A stretch of DNA of 64,000 nucleotides, from contig CAMNXF010000011.1 of the NCBI GenBank assembly GCA_946567425.1, forward strand, positions 1 through 64,000, given 5' to 3'. Source of the stretch: an uncultured Clostridia bacterium. GTDB lineage: Bacteria; Bacillota; Clostridia; Oscillospirales; Ruminococcaceae. Positions 7,856-16,361 of this stretch are shown piece by piece (the stretch's first letter is position 1; each line of letters starts with the position of its first letter). Under the pieces are notes generated by a model, which was given only the letters and a program-made list of their open reading frames with translations, searched no databases and had not been told where the DNA came from. Both the position numbers and the translations under genes were made by a program.

Positions 7856-8087
7856 GCTGACAGCAACTATTAAGATCCCCGAAGAAGGCACATTTAGAGA
7901 ATATACGGAGGAACAGCTTGAAGAGATAAAGCGTGCTGATAAGGTTTCTCCAAGAGAGATATATCGGCGGCTGCAAGAGTATGAAAATACTGGACTTACT
8001 CCAGAAGAGATAACCAAGCTGATAGCCGACAACAAGCGGCTGCACGAGCTTGTGGAAATCCTTGAAAATACGATAAAGGCACTGTAA
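7848..8087 (+). CDS. Small helical phage protein, unknown function
   Basis: 79 aa from ATG 7848. It contains YTEEQLEEIKRAD and YENTGLTPEEITKLI, then a coiled-coil-like C-terminus. The phrase 'tGLTPEEI' recurs in many small early proteins of Clostridia phages, with no known function. It overlaps the end of the broken upstream gene by 8 bp. Confidence 0.6.
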   Translation: MDRLTATIKIPEEGTFREYTEEQLEEIKRADKVSPREIYRRLQEYENTGLTPEEITKLIADNKRLHELVEILENTIKAL

Positions 8088-8099
8088 GGAGGAACGATA

Positions 8100-8516
8100 A
8101 TGCGTGAGATTTTATTCAGAGGACAAACCCGCCGTTACGGCGAAAAAGTCTATGTTCCTTCAGGAGAGAAAGTGCCGAGTAATTGGGTATATGGCGGGGT
8201 GTATCAAGGCTGTGGCGACCATTCAATTATTTACAGCTATGATCCCGTTGAAAAATATCCCGTTTACAGCGATACAGTGGGGCAGTACACAGGCTTGACC
8301 GACAAGAACGGCGTGAAGATTTTCGAGGGGGATATTATAAAAGCGATATGGAGACATTTAGGTAACATCGACACTGTAATTGGACTCGTCAAATTTATTG
8401 ATGCGTCATTTGTCTTAGAAACCAAAAATGAGTATCTTTTCTTTGAGGATAATATTTTTGGAATTGAATGTGAAATAATCGGCAATATTTATGACAGGAG
8501 ATGCGAAAATGGTTAA
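8100..8516 (+). CDS. YopX-family protein
   Basis: 138 aa. The YopX signature is clear: MREILFRGQTRR at the start, then QYTGLTDKNGVKIFEGDIIK, and a beta-rich C-terminus ending IECEIIGNIYD. Family members occur widely in early regions of Firmicutes phages (named from SPbeta YopX); biochemical role unknown. RBS aaggagg before ATG 8100. Confidence 0.85.
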   Translation: MREILFRGQTRRYGEKVYVPSGEKVPSNWVYGGVYQGCGDHSIIYSYDPVEKYPVYSDTVGQYTGLTDKNGVKIFEGDIIKAIWRHLGNIDTVIGLVKFIDASFVLETKNEYLFFEDNIFGIECEIIGNIYDRRCENG

Positions 8517-9066
8517 GACACAAAAGTCAATTAAGTTTGTCAATGACTGTGGTGCGTTAGTTGACTACAAAGAATTGGAAAAAGCTGTTTTGTGGTATGC
8601 AAAATCTCCGGTAATAAGCAAAAAGCATATTTATATGCACGGGGACTATCCTGCGGTGAGTGTTCACAAAGAAAAAATACATATTCACAGATTGTTAATG
8701 ATGTATTGGCTGGGCGGAAATTTACCAAAAGATTATTTTGTTCATCATATTGACGGAGACAAACTTAATGCAACAAAAGATAATTTGTCTTTGATGTTTT
8801 CTTCATCACATCAGAGGTATCACAACAAAGGCAAAGTTGTTTCTGATGAGCAAAAGAGAAGAATAATAGAATTTAATCATACTCGAAAAGGCAAACGTGG
8901 AAAATATAAAGTGAACATTTCTGCTAAACAAGTGTATGATTTAAAGTCTTTAGGTTATAGTTTTAACCAAATTTCACAAGAATTGGGATTGGATTGGGGC
9001 TGCGTGAAACAGCGTTATAATGATTTTATCCACGACAACCCCGAGCTGTTGGAGGTGAAAACGTGA
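8509..9066 (+). CDS. HNH homing endonuclease
   Basis: 185 aa from ATG 8509, placed 8 bp after an aggag RBS. The HNH core is IHIHRLLMMYWLGG, then VHHIDGDKLNATKDNLSLM, and HQRYHNKGK. The C-terminal half has a helix-turn-helix (SAKQVYDLKSLGYSFNQIS) that would read the target. Its base composition is more AT-rich than its neighbours, consistent with a free-standing homing gene that moved in between early genes. Confidence 0.82.
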   Translation: MVKTQKSIKFVNDCGALVDYKELEKAVLWYAKSPVISKKHIYMHGDYPAVSVHKEKIHIHRLLMMYWLGGNLPKDYFVHHIDGDKLNATKDNLSLMFSSSHQRYHNKGKVVSDEQKRRIIEFNHTRKGKRGKYKVNISAKQVYDLKSLGYSFNQISQELGLDWGCVKQRYNDFIHDNPELLEVKT

Positions 9067-9245
9067 ATATAAGCGACTTGGTAAAGCAGTGCAATTGCAA
9101 GTATGCAAGATTTGGAAGAGATAATCCCGAAAGCACGACTGTTTGGCTGTGGTGTGCTCTCAAACGCGATGATGAATATGCGCTGACAGATGTAAGCAGT
9201 TGTAAAAAATGCTCAAAGCGAGTGACGAAAGGAGCGCAAAAATGA
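9063..9245 (+). CDS. Small Cys-rich protein
   Basis: 60 aa from a GTG at 9063 in overlap with the HNH stop. It contains CNCKYARFGRD, then a central WLWCALKRDDE and CKKCSKR near the end. The four-cysteine spacing suggests zinc binding. Unknown function. Confidence 0.55.
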   Translation: MNISDLVKQCNCKYARFGRDNPESTTVWLWCALKRDDEYALTDVSSCKKCSKRVTKGAQK

Positions 9246-9613
9246 CACGACAAGAAGCATTACAGGTTGCAAGCCCATTCTGTTCAATGAAGAAAATAAT
9301 TATAGCGGCACTTGTATTTATAAGTATAAGTTTGATATTCACAGGCTGCGATGAACCTAAAACGGTTAATGTGAATGTTGAAAGCGACAGTTCCATCAGC
9401 GGAACAGCGTTTGGGAAATCTGCGCTAATCGAGATAGGCGACGGATTATGGTATGACACTGCGACACGTATTGTATATTGGTGGAATGGTTACTTGAGTG
9501 GTAATTATTGGGCAACAACGCCAAGCCCTTATTACGCTCCAAACGGACTACCATATCGATATAATCCTGAAACGAATACGTTTGAGGAGTGTAAATTGGA
9601 GGTGACGGAATGA
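9242..9613 (+). CDS. Putative lipoprotein (DUF6440-like)
   Basis: 123 aa. The best RBS (aaaggagcg) precedes ATG 9242, which gives a 15-residue extension before the signal-like stretch MKKIIIAALVFISISLIF and a lipobox-like FTGC. The mature part carries IGDGLWYDTATRIVYWW and PSPYYAPNGLPYRYN, a short beta domain seen in phage DUF6440-like proteins. It may be a surface-exposed moron protein. An alternative start is ATG 9287, which lacks an RBS. Confidence 0.6.
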   Translation: MTRQEALQVASPFCSMKKIIIAALVFISISLIFTGCDEPKTVNVNVESDSSISGTAFGKSALIEIGDGLWYDTATRIVYWWNGYLSGNYWATTPSPYYAPNGLPYRYNPETNTFEECKLEVTE

Positions 9614-10137
9614 AAGCCAAAATAACCTTTGAGAACGGCAAAACCGCCGAAATAGAGCTGACCGAAGAACAGGCGGCGCAAATCACGAAAGCGGAAAAGA
9701 AAAATCCGTTTGAACGCGTTAGATTGCGCGATAGCTATTACGTTATTGATGTGGGTAATGAAGTTTGTACACTTTCAGAAGATGACGATATGCGCGACCA
9801 CGAGTATTTTAATGCCGCCAACTACTGCACCGACTGCGATTTGCTCCAACAGCAAGCCTACCGCGAAACGCTGAACAGGCTCTTGTGGCGGTTTACATAC
9901 GAAAACGGGTGGAGTGAGGACTTGTGGGAAACCACCGATAACAAATATTATTTGGATTACAATGTAGATAATAAGGCGTGGAGTATAAGAGTTTGGCGTA
10001 TTTACAAAATAGTCGGAGTTGTCTACTTCGTATCACAGGAAATTGCCGAACACGCTATTGATGAAGTCGTCAAACCGTTTCTCGAAGCGCACCCCGACTT
10101 TCGCGACTACCAAACGGCGGCAGAAAGCAGCCGATAA
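9610..10137 (+). CDS. Phage hypothetical protein
   Basis: 175 aa, starting in ATGA overlap with the lipoprotein gene. The N-terminus (ITFENGKTAEIELTEEQ) is a short beta-hairpin found in several small phage proteins. The rest is acidic and rich in Trp, Tyr and Asp. No catalytic motif seen. Function unknown. Confidence 0.6.
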   Translation: MKAKITFENGKTAEIELTEEQAAQITKAEKKNPFERVRLRDSYYVIDVGNEVCTLSEDDDMRDHEYFNAANYCTDCDLLQQQAYRETLNRLLWRFTYENGWSEDLWETTDNKYYLDYNVDNKAWSIRVWRIYKIVGVVYFVSQEIAEHAIDEVVKPFLEAHPDFRDYQTAAESSR

Positions 10138-10169
10138 ATCCAAACGAACCAACAGAAAGAAGTGAGGAA

Positions 10170-12113
10170 ATGACAAAAGAAGAAGCACAAGCGATCGCTC
10201 TGCAAGGCAGAGCGGAAAACGAACAGGAGACCGTCGCGTATCTGACAGCGCATTTTCCGAGGGAGATTGACGAGTTCACGAAAGAGGATTTCCTTGACGG
10301 GAAAATGCCGTTGGAGTACATCGACCTGTACAAATTCGACAGCGTAAAGCGCGAGCAGGTAAAGCAAAAGGTAAAGGCTCGCGCTGCGGAGCTGAAGATA
10401 GGAGTTCGCGCGTTCGAGAGAATGTGGGCGGATTATAAAAAAGCCAATCCCGACGACCTCGGTAGCTGCGGAACAACGAATTTCCCCGATCAGCCCCTTG
10501 CGCTGCGGTGCGGAAAATGGCTCTGCGACGGGCAGGGTGTTCGCGTCATGACCGCCGACAAGGGCACGGTATACGCCTGTCCGCACCCGATAATGCCTGT
10601 GGAGATATTAAAAAATCTCGACACGGGCGCGTATAAAGTCCGTGTGGCATTCAGACGCAACAACCAATGGCACACAGAGATATTTGACCGAACGGTGCTT
10701 TCGCAGAAATCAAAGATCGTAGACGCGCTGTCCGAACGCGGCGTTGCCGTCAACTCGGAAAACGCGCGAAATCTGGTTCTGTACTTCGCGGATATCGAAG
10801 AAATGAACGTTGACGGAATACCCGAAAAAGCCTGTATTTCGCGTCTGGGTTGGAGAGAATACGCGGGCGCGCAGATGTTTGTGCCGTATACGCGCGAACG
10901 GTTGATTTTTGACGGCGAAGCAATATTCAGAAAGCGCTTTGAGAGCATACGGGAAAGCGGTGGTTTTCAAGAAACGCTTACAAAGTGGCACGGCTGTATT
11001 TCAGAGAACGTGCGGCATAACAGCGTTCCCGTGCGGATAACATTTGCCGCAAGCGCGGCAAGTGTTCTGGTTAAGCTGCTCGGGTGCAACAACTTTATAG
11101 TGCATATCTGGGGCGAGACGGGTACGGGAAAGACGGTGCTGTCAATGTGCGCTGCGAGTATCTGGGGAAATCCCGCCGTTGGCGAGTACATTTCCTCGTT
11201 CAACACAACGGCAGTCGGTATCGAGAAAAATCTCGGATTTCTGCAAAATCTTCCGCTGATATTGGACGAGCTTCAGATAGCAGACGAACGCGACGTGAAA
11301 AAACTGGTCTATCTGGCGACAGAGGGAACAGGGCGTTCTCGCGGCAGCAAGTACGGAGGGCTGCAAAGCCTTGAAACCTGGGCGAACTGCACTATCTCGA
11401 CGGGCGAGCGCCCCATTACTTCAATGATAAGCGACGGCGGCGCTCACAACCGTGTTATCGAAATAGAGTGCAAGGAGCAGCTTTTCAAGGATCCGCACGC
11501 GGTTGCACGGTGCGTTTCTCAGAATTACGGAGTGTTCGGGCGGATACTCGTCATCTATCTGTCGAAAAAGGAAAACCTCGAAGCCGTTTGCGGGAAATAT
11601 CACGCGTTTTTCGATGAGCTGATCGCGCAATACAACATCACCCAGAAACAGGCATACGCTGCGGCGCTTATACTGGCGGCAGACTATGCCATCACGGAAT
11701 GCGCGTTCGACAAGGCAACAGCGCTCACGGCGGCGGATATCGCGCCGTATCTCAAAAGTGAACGAGAGATTTCGGCGAACGTGCGCGGCTACGAGTACCT
11801 CTGTGAGCAGATCGCCGCCAACCAGGCGCATTTCACACAGTTGGACAAGGCTATCGAGTGTTGGGGCGAGTTTGACGGCGACGCGGTCTACATAATCAAG
11901 TCCGTGTTCAACCGTATCTGCACGGACGGCGGGTTCTCGCCCGCGCCGCTGCTATCGTGGCTCTCCAAAAACAAGCTTATCGAGCGGAGGGATAAGAAGA
12001 TGAGCGTAGTAAAGCGGATAGGTGGCGTTTGTACGCGCTGCGTATATTTAACAATATCAATGGATAGTGTTAAAAATTCTGTTGAAAACTCGGACGATTT
12101 TCCGGATTTTTAA
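10170..12113 (+). CDS. DUF927 primase/helicase-like replication protein
   Basis: 647 aa. The N-terminal about 110 residues are an alpha-helical leader, followed by a beta-rich DUF927 region (GKWLCDGQGV to GWREYAG). The ATPase core has Walker A HIWGETGTGKTVLSM and Walker B LPLILDELQ, with a sensor region near CTISTGERP. DUF927 proteins act as the replicative helicase or primase-helicase in phages lacking DnaB-like genes. It is the largest early gene and is followed by an AT-rich, origin-like stretch. Confidence 0.88.
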   Translation: MTKEEAQAIALQGRAENEQETVAYLTAHFPREIDEFTKEDFLDGKMPLEYIDLYKFDSVKREQVKQKVKARAAELKIGVRAFERMWADYKKANPDDLGSCGTTNFPDQPLALRCGKWLCDGQGVRVMTADKGTVYACPHPIMPVEILKNLDTGAYKVRVAFRRNNQWHTEIFDRTVLSQKSKIVDALSERGVAVNSENARNLVLYFADIEEMNVDGIPEKACISRLGWREYAGAQMFVPYTRERLIFDGEAIFRKRFESIRESGGFQETLTKWHGCISENVRHNSVPVRITFAASAASVLVKLLGCNNFIVHIWGETGTGKTVLSMCAASIWGNPAVGEYISSFNTTAVGIEKNLGFLQNLPLILDELQIADERDVKKLVYLATEGTGRSRGSKYGGLQSLETWANCTISTGERPITSMISDGGAHNRVIEIECKEQLFKDPHAVARCVSQNYGVFGRILVIYLSKKENLEAVCGKYHAFFDELIAQYNITQKQAYAAALILAADYAITECAFDKATALTAADIAPYLKSEREISANVRGYEYLCEQIAANQAHFTQLDKAIECWGEFDGDAVYIIKSVFNRICTDGGFSPAPLLSWLSKNKLIERRDKKMSVVKRIGGVCTRCVYLTISMDSVKNSVENSDDFPDF

Positions 12114-12406
12114 TGATAATGCAACACCCCATAACACCATTGTTACAACTATGGTGTTACGCGCAAGACCGCTTGCAGAACGGTATTATAATATATGTTA
12201 CATATGTTACACCTAATATTATATATATTATATACATGTTTTAATTTAAACAAAATAATTAAATTAAATTATTATTATATATGATGTATGTTTCTGAAAT
12301 GGGTGTAACGATGCCAACAGAGGGCACGAACCCGCATTACAAAAGGGTTTACGAGCAATCGTCTTGTAACATTCATACTTAGGGGATGTTACAGAAAGGA
12401 GAAACT
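12114..12406 (+). other. AT-rich noncoding region, candidate replication origin
   Basis: There is no convincing gene in about 290 bp. The centre (12180-12290) is almost pure A/T with tandem tatat stretches. Several 'gttac' repeats (for example atgttacatatgttac) flank it on both sides. AT-rich DNA with short iterons directly after the replication protein gene is a common place for a phage origin. A 41-residue frame from 12112 is probably chance. Confidence 0.4.
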
Positions 12407-12742
12407 ATGACAGGACAACAAGCCGCGGAGCTCGCGAGAACGCGTCAGCCGCTCCCTGAGGGCGAACGCTTAAGCGTGATTATGCTTTACTATTCGGTTC
12501 GGGGAATTTACCGCTCATACGAGGCGAAAGAACTTACTCTCGAACAGGCAAAGCGCGCCAAACAGGACGCTCTCCGCGAATATGACAGCCTCGCCCTCTC
12601 GGAGCGCTGCCATATCGAGGACGCAAGACGCTGGTCGGAGATATGCCGAGTGCTCAACAAAGCCGAGAAATGCGGCTGCGAGTACTGCAAAGAGGTCGCC
12701 CGTATCTTCGACGGGCGGCAGAGAATGTCAAAATTGGCTTAA
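12407..12742 (+). CDS. Phage hypothetical protein
   Basis: 111 aa from ATG 12407 (RBS gaaaggag). Helical and Arg/Glu-rich, with GIYRSYEAKELTLEQAKR and a C-terminal CGCEYCKEVARI Cys motif. This small protein is frequent in Clostridia phage regions just before packaging genes; no function known. Confidence 0.65.
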   Translation: MTGQQAAELARTRQPLPEGERLSVIMLYYSVRGIYRSYEAKELTLEQAKRAKQDALREYDSLALSERCHIEDARRWSEICRVLNKAEKCGCEYCKEVARIFDGRQRMSKLA

Positions 12743-12756
12743 CGGAGGTGTAAGAA

Positions 12757-13371
12757 TTGACTAAACAAAGAAAACCGCGCTATTCAGCGCGGCATCCGAA
12801 CATGAGAAAAATTCCCGAAGGCGCTCTTACGAAAGATGAAGCCCTGAAGTATTTGGGAATTGCTATCCAGACTCTCGACTACTACATTAAACAAGGCATT
12901 GTTGAAACATATCGAGCAGGTAAGTACCGTTATATAACGCTTGAATCCTGCAGACGGCTTCGCGATCTGAATTCACCTTATGTCGACGACAGCACTGAAC
13001 GATGGCTTACTACGCAAGAAGCCGCTGAACTGACAGGGTTGACTGTTCATAGAGTAGTGCTTAAATGCAGATTGGGTGAATTTGACAGCGCAAAGGCGCT
13101 CCATAGAGTTTATGTTAATCCGGTTAGCGTAAATGCCTATATAGAACGCTATCATACCGCAAACGGACGGAAAACCGTAACGGTAAACGAAGCCGCACAG
13201 CTGTGCGACTGTTCACTGCGCACAATGCGAATACACGCATATGGAGAGAATAGCCCCATAGAGAGCGTACTCAAAGGCGGCAGGCGGCTTCTGTATCTTG
13301 ACAGCGTGAAAAAATTTATCAAACTCCGCAAGAAGACTCCCACTTCTAAGCGAGGCGAAAGTGGGAGATGA
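12757..13371 (+). CDS. Multi-helix-turn-helix regulator with element-derived C-terminus
   Basis: 204 aa from TTG 12757 (RBS ggaggtg). Three excisionase/MerR-like helix-turn-helix units are visible: TKDEALKYLGIAIQTLDYYI; LTTQEAAELTGLTVHRVV; VTVNEAAQLCDCSLRTMRI. The last 16 residues (KLRKKTPTSKRGESGR) come from a miniature transposable element inserted at 13320. Without it the frame would end IRCQNNHQQRKW with a stop at 13443-13445 (199 aa). Probably a transcription regulator. Confidence 0.75.
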   Translation: MTKQRKPRYSARHPNMRKIPEGALTKDEALKYLGIAIQTLDYYIKQGIVETYRAGKYRYITLESCRRLRDLNSPYVDDSTERWLTTQEAAELTGLTVHRVVLKCRLGEFDSAKALHRVYVNPVSVNAYIERYHTANGRKTVTVNEAAQLCDCSLRTMRIHAYGENSPIESVLKGGRRLLYLDSVKKFIKLRKKTPTSKRGESGR

Positions 13372-13408
13372 ATTGCGTCCCACCTCTTTAGGTGGGGGAG
13401 GATGTCAC
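13320..13408 (+). mobile_element. 89-bp miniature IS200/IS605-like element
   Basis: It begins 3' of TTAT (13316-13319) with the same 58-bp left end as the TnpB element at 16362, including the hairpin CCCACTT...AAGTGGG. It ends with a second hairpin (CCCACCT...AGGTGGG) and gtcac. It carries no gene. Removing it restores the reading frame of the interrupted regulator. The right hairpin differs from that of the TnpB element, so this copy may be a chimera. Confidence 0.8.
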
Positions 13409-13490
13409 CAGATGTCAGAACAACCACCAGCAAAGAAAATGGTAGATTCCACTCACAAAACGATACAACGTTTTTTTACAGGTAAAATAC

Positions 13491-13519
13491 TTGAAAAAAG
13501 GGCGGGATTGTGGTAAAAT
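13491..13519 (+). promoter_or_regulatory. Sigma-A-like promoter of packaging region
   Basis: TTGAAA, 17-bp spacer, TAAAAT. It lies 46 bp upstream of the TTG start at 13565. It is a good near-consensus match with no gene overlapping it. Confidence 0.55.
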
Positions 13520-13564
13520 ATAGATATGGGATATACATAGTTTTTTTTAGAATGGAGGGTACAA

Positions 13565-14287
13565 TTGAAAGCTACTGCCGCAGAAAAGCGCAAACGAAAT
13601 GAAATTGAAGTTGTTGAAGGTTATCAGGCTCCGCAAACAGTATCTGATATGCTTGAGAGCGACAAGGAAGTATTAGCGCAGTATTACACCATGCAAACCG
13701 ACGTTGCCGAAGAAATTGAGAAATGGAAGAAGTCTGCAGAGGCTTCAAAACTCACCACTCAACGGCAGACTATTGCAGGGGCTCTCGGCGGTGTAAGTCT
13801 TCTACGTAAAATCGCTCAGAAGAAGAATTACAAGTTAACAGCACTTTGCCATAAGCCTAAGCAGCTTTTAGCCGCTCTCGATGAATTCTGTGAGCTCTGT
13901 CTGCAGCTCGGCATTCTCCCGGGCAAGGAAAGCCTTTGTATGTGGCTTCATACTTCAATCGCAGGGCTTAGTTTTATACGCAATGGGAACAATTCCACAT
14001 TTGAACAAGAGGTAATAGACATTATCCGAGATTTTGAGAATTATATCGCTTCGGTTTGGGTTCAATATGCGAATTTGTCCACAAAACCGCCTGTGTTCAG
14101 TGTCTTTTATTTGAAAAGTATTTTCGGCTACGCTGAGGCTACTGCAGCCGTTTCAACAGTGAATGTGCGGGTATTTAGCGGAGATAATTATGACGCAAAA
14201 CTATCCCAAGAAAAATTGGTTAGTGACTGTAATTGTATCGAGGTCGAAGCAGAATCTGAAGATCAGCGGGGCGGAACCGCTCTCTGA
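13565..14287 (+). CDS. Small-terminase-like DNA-packaging protein (tentative)
   Basis: 240 aa from TTG 13565 (RBS ggaggg). The N-terminal region is charged and helical. The middle reads DEFCELCLQLGILPGKESL followed by a helix-turn-helix-like segment. Then comes PPVFSVFYLKSIFGYAE, which matches the 'xxIFxLKNxFGYxD' signature of small terminase subunits. The C-terminus is acidic. The large terminase lies 5 kb downstream, separated by accessory genes and a mobile element. I call this tentatively. Confidence 0.5.
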   Translation: MKATAAEKRKRNEIEVVEGYQAPQTVSDMLESDKEVLAQYYTMQTDVAEEIEKWKKSAEASKLTTQRQTIAGALGGVSLLRKIAQKKNYKLTALCHKPKQLLAALDEFCELCLQLGILPGKESLCMWLHTSIAGLSFIRNGNNSTFEQEVIDIIRDFENYIASVWVQYANLSTKPPVFSVFYLKSIFGYAEATAAVSTVNVRVFSGDNYDAKLSQEKLVSDCNCIEVEAESEDQRGGTAL

Positions 14288-14704
14288 TCAGAAGAAAAAA
14301 CGGTTGATTTGGGATACATAGACCACAATATATTGTGTTGGGTGCGTAAAATATTAAAGGATAATTTTCTTGATTTGGCAAATTTGGCTTAACAAAGCCG
14401 TTTGTTGCAATTTTGCAATTGCGGCAAACTATAATTTTACGCAATTCAACAGAGTAAAGTGGGCGGCTCCTGCAATACATCCCCCCTACCCAACTATGAG
14501 AGAGACCCCCGCCGCCCCTTTTCTCAACCCCTCACCCAAATAAAAAACACAAGAGGGTGGACTTTAGCTAGCTAAATCGGAGCGGTAAAATACTTGTAGA
14601 AATCCAAAATCGAAAAGATGTCATGAGCAATGACCGCGTGAATATGCCTAAATCAATCGAGAATGCTCCGGAACGGGCTTTTACTGTCGAGGGGGTATAG
14701 AGAT
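14288..14704 (+). other. Intergenic region with one doubtful mini-ORF
   Basis: About 415 bp without a strong gene. It contains C-rich and A-rich stretches around 14480-14550 and a 25-codon frame at 14623-14700 (MSNDRVNMPKSIENAPERAF). That frame has no clear RBS. I see no terminator or repeat I trust here. Confidence 0.4.
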
Positions 14705-14788
14705 ATGCCTAAGGATAAAAATGCGATACAGGGCAATTTAAGGGTTGTCTGGGCGAAATGGTTAAAAAAGAAAGGAGGCACGACTTAA
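14705..14788 (+). CDS. 27-residue basic peptide
   Basis: MPKDKNAIQGNLRVVWAKWL followed by KKKGGTT. It ends one base before the ATG of the next gene, whose RBS (aaaggagg) lies in its last codons. The basic amphipathic helix (LRVVWAKWLKKK) looks like a real small protein; function unknown. Confidence 0.4.
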   Translation: MPKDKNAIQGNLRVVWAKWLKKKGGTT

Positions 14789-14789
14789 G

Positions 14790-15125
14790 ATGCACAAACT
14801 ATGCAATGTAGATGTTCTCGGAACGGAGTACACTGTTGAGGAACACGAGCGGAAAGAGGACGAGAGTTTGGAGAATGCGGACGGGTATTGCGATCATACG
14901 CTCTGCAAATGTGTTGTACGCATTATTGAGCCCGATAAGAATTCGCTTGGAAATCTGGAGGCTTACAAGAAAAAGGTGATACGCCACGAGCTTATCCACG
15001 CATTTCTGACAGAAAGCGGACTAAACTGCGAGGCTGAATGGGCGACCAACGAAGAAATGATTGATTGGATTGCGTATCAGTTTCCGAAGCTGCTTAAAGC
15101 GTTTACGCAAGTAGGGGCTATTTGA
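14790..15125 (+). CDS. HELIH metallopeptidase-like phage protein
   Basis: 111 aa. The motif VIRHELIHAFLTES (about residues 68-81) is an HExxH zinc site and resembles SprT/ImmA-type minigluzincins. A downstream Glu (NEEMIDWIAYQFPKL) could be the third ligand. Such small proteins are common between early and packaging genes in Firmicutes phages, and no substrate is known. RBS aaaggagg. Confidence 0.72.
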   Translation: MHKLCNVDVLGTEYTVEEHERKEDESLENADGYCDHTLCKCVVRIIEPDKNSLGNLEAYKKKVIRHELIHAFLTESGLNCEAEWATNEEMIDWIAYQFPKLLKAFTQVGAI

Positions 15126-15143
15126 CAGAGGAGGGTTAGTAAA

Positions 15144-15437
15144 ATGGCAAGAGTGAGCGTTTGTGATATATGCGGCGACCGAGTAAAGAAAGGTATCGGG
15201 ATAAAGCTGCCGAAAGATCAAAAAGCTTGCGGACTGACGCTATATTCTTCGAGTCCTTTTGATTCCGGTACGCCCGCTGATGTATGCGCCAAATGCGCCG
15301 CTGCGATACAAGAGACAATTAACGTGCTTAGCAGTAGCGCGGCGGCAAATAAACCCGAAAACGATATTCCACTGGAAGTAGCGGAGCTTGAGCACTTGAC
15401 TGCGAGGTGCCCGCGCGGGAATATGGACTTGTACTGA
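15144..15437 (+). CDS. Zinc-finger-like small protein
   Basis: 97 aa. The N-terminus VSVCDICGDRVKKG and the later DVCAKCAAAIQE form two CxxC pairs about 40 residues apart, a likely zinc site. Function unknown. RBS gaggagggt before ATG 15144. Confidence 0.65.
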   Translation: MARVSVCDICGDRVKKGIGIKLPKDQKACGLTLYSSSPFDSGTPADVCAKCAAAIQETINVLSSSAAANKPENDIPLEVAELEHLTARCPRGNMDLY

Positions 15438-15454
15438 ATGCGAGGGTGATCAAA

Positions 15455-15727
15455 ATGGACAATGAACTCAAATATAATCAATACTTTAAGGCAAAGTGCA
15501 CAGAAGCGGACGCAGCTCGGGAAATCTGGACAGAGTTCTGCGGCATATTGAACGATTACCGCGACAAGAACGGGATGGATATATTTGATCCTGCGGGAGA
15601 GGCAAACCTCGACGGTGCAACTGTGGAGTTTATGACATATAAGGAACACAACGTTCACGCGCCGCTGTTTGATGTTGCGAAGAAGTATTCGGCGCATATA
15701 GAAAATCTGGATATGTACGGGTGGTAG
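15455..15727 (+). CDS. Phage hypothetical protein
   Basis: 90 aa from ATG 15455. Acidic, with KYNQYFKAKCTEADAAREIW and no recognised motif. It precedes another unknown gene by 3 bp. Confidence 0.55.
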   Translation: MDNELKYNQYFKAKCTEADAAREIWTEFCGILNDYRDKNGMDIFDPAGEANLDGATVEFMTYKEHNVHAPLFDVAKKYSAHIENLDMYGW

Positions 15728-15730
15728 GTA

Positions 15731-16099
15731 ATGATGAATATGAAAGACTGTTGGGCACCGCTTTTATTTTTGGCTACCTTAAACAACACCTATTCTCTGC
15801 TATCAAGCCAACGCTTAGACGTAAAATGCAAAACGATCGAATCCAGAGACAAAATAGCATTTGCGTTTGATAGATTTAAAGCGCAAAATTGCAACAACAG
15901 CGAATGGGGTTTTCAGTGCTTTAAAGGTAACGAAGATAATTCTTTTACGGTTTTGGTTAATATTACAACCTGCGCCTTTGATATGCTCTCATTTATAAAG
16001 CCGTACCTTAATGACATTGTTTCAGTGAGTATGTCAGGGGTGAACAAATTCAAGACAAATAGAGCTGAATGTGAGGTAAAAATATGTTCGGAGAATTAG
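15731..16099 (+). CDS. Phage hypothetical protein
   Basis: 122 aa from ATG 15731. Contains FAFDRFKAQNCNNSEWGF and VSVSMSGVNKFKTNRAE. No recognised domain. Its end overlaps the next gene by 16 bp. Confidence 0.5.
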   Translation: MMNMKDCWAPLLFLATLNNTYSLLSSQRLDVKCKTIESRDKIAFAFDRFKAQNCNNSEWGFQCFKGNEDNSFTVLVNITTCAFDMLSFIKPYLNDIVSVSMSGVNKFKTNRAECEVKICSEN

Positions 16100-16361
16100 A
16101 TGCGCCCATTTTTCAATTCTGTATCCGAAATAAATTTGTCAATCTTTTTTACTTGAGTTTCTGCCCTGGAAAAGAAAGCGGATGTTTTTCCCGTATATTT
16201 GAAGAACGATCTATCGTATATAGTTCCAATATGGTCATATCTCGTTTTTGCTTTGAAAATTCAAGAATACCGGTTCTTGAAACGCTTTTGATAAAGTTGG
16301 TAAAAGGCGCTTCTTTAGCAATTGGCAGTGAGCGCGGAGATGACTGTGTTCGTGAATTTAT

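Noticed and set aside
12112-12240. 41-residue frame in the AT-rich gap
   Set aside because: No RBS, low-complexity Ile/Tyr content caused by tatata repeats.
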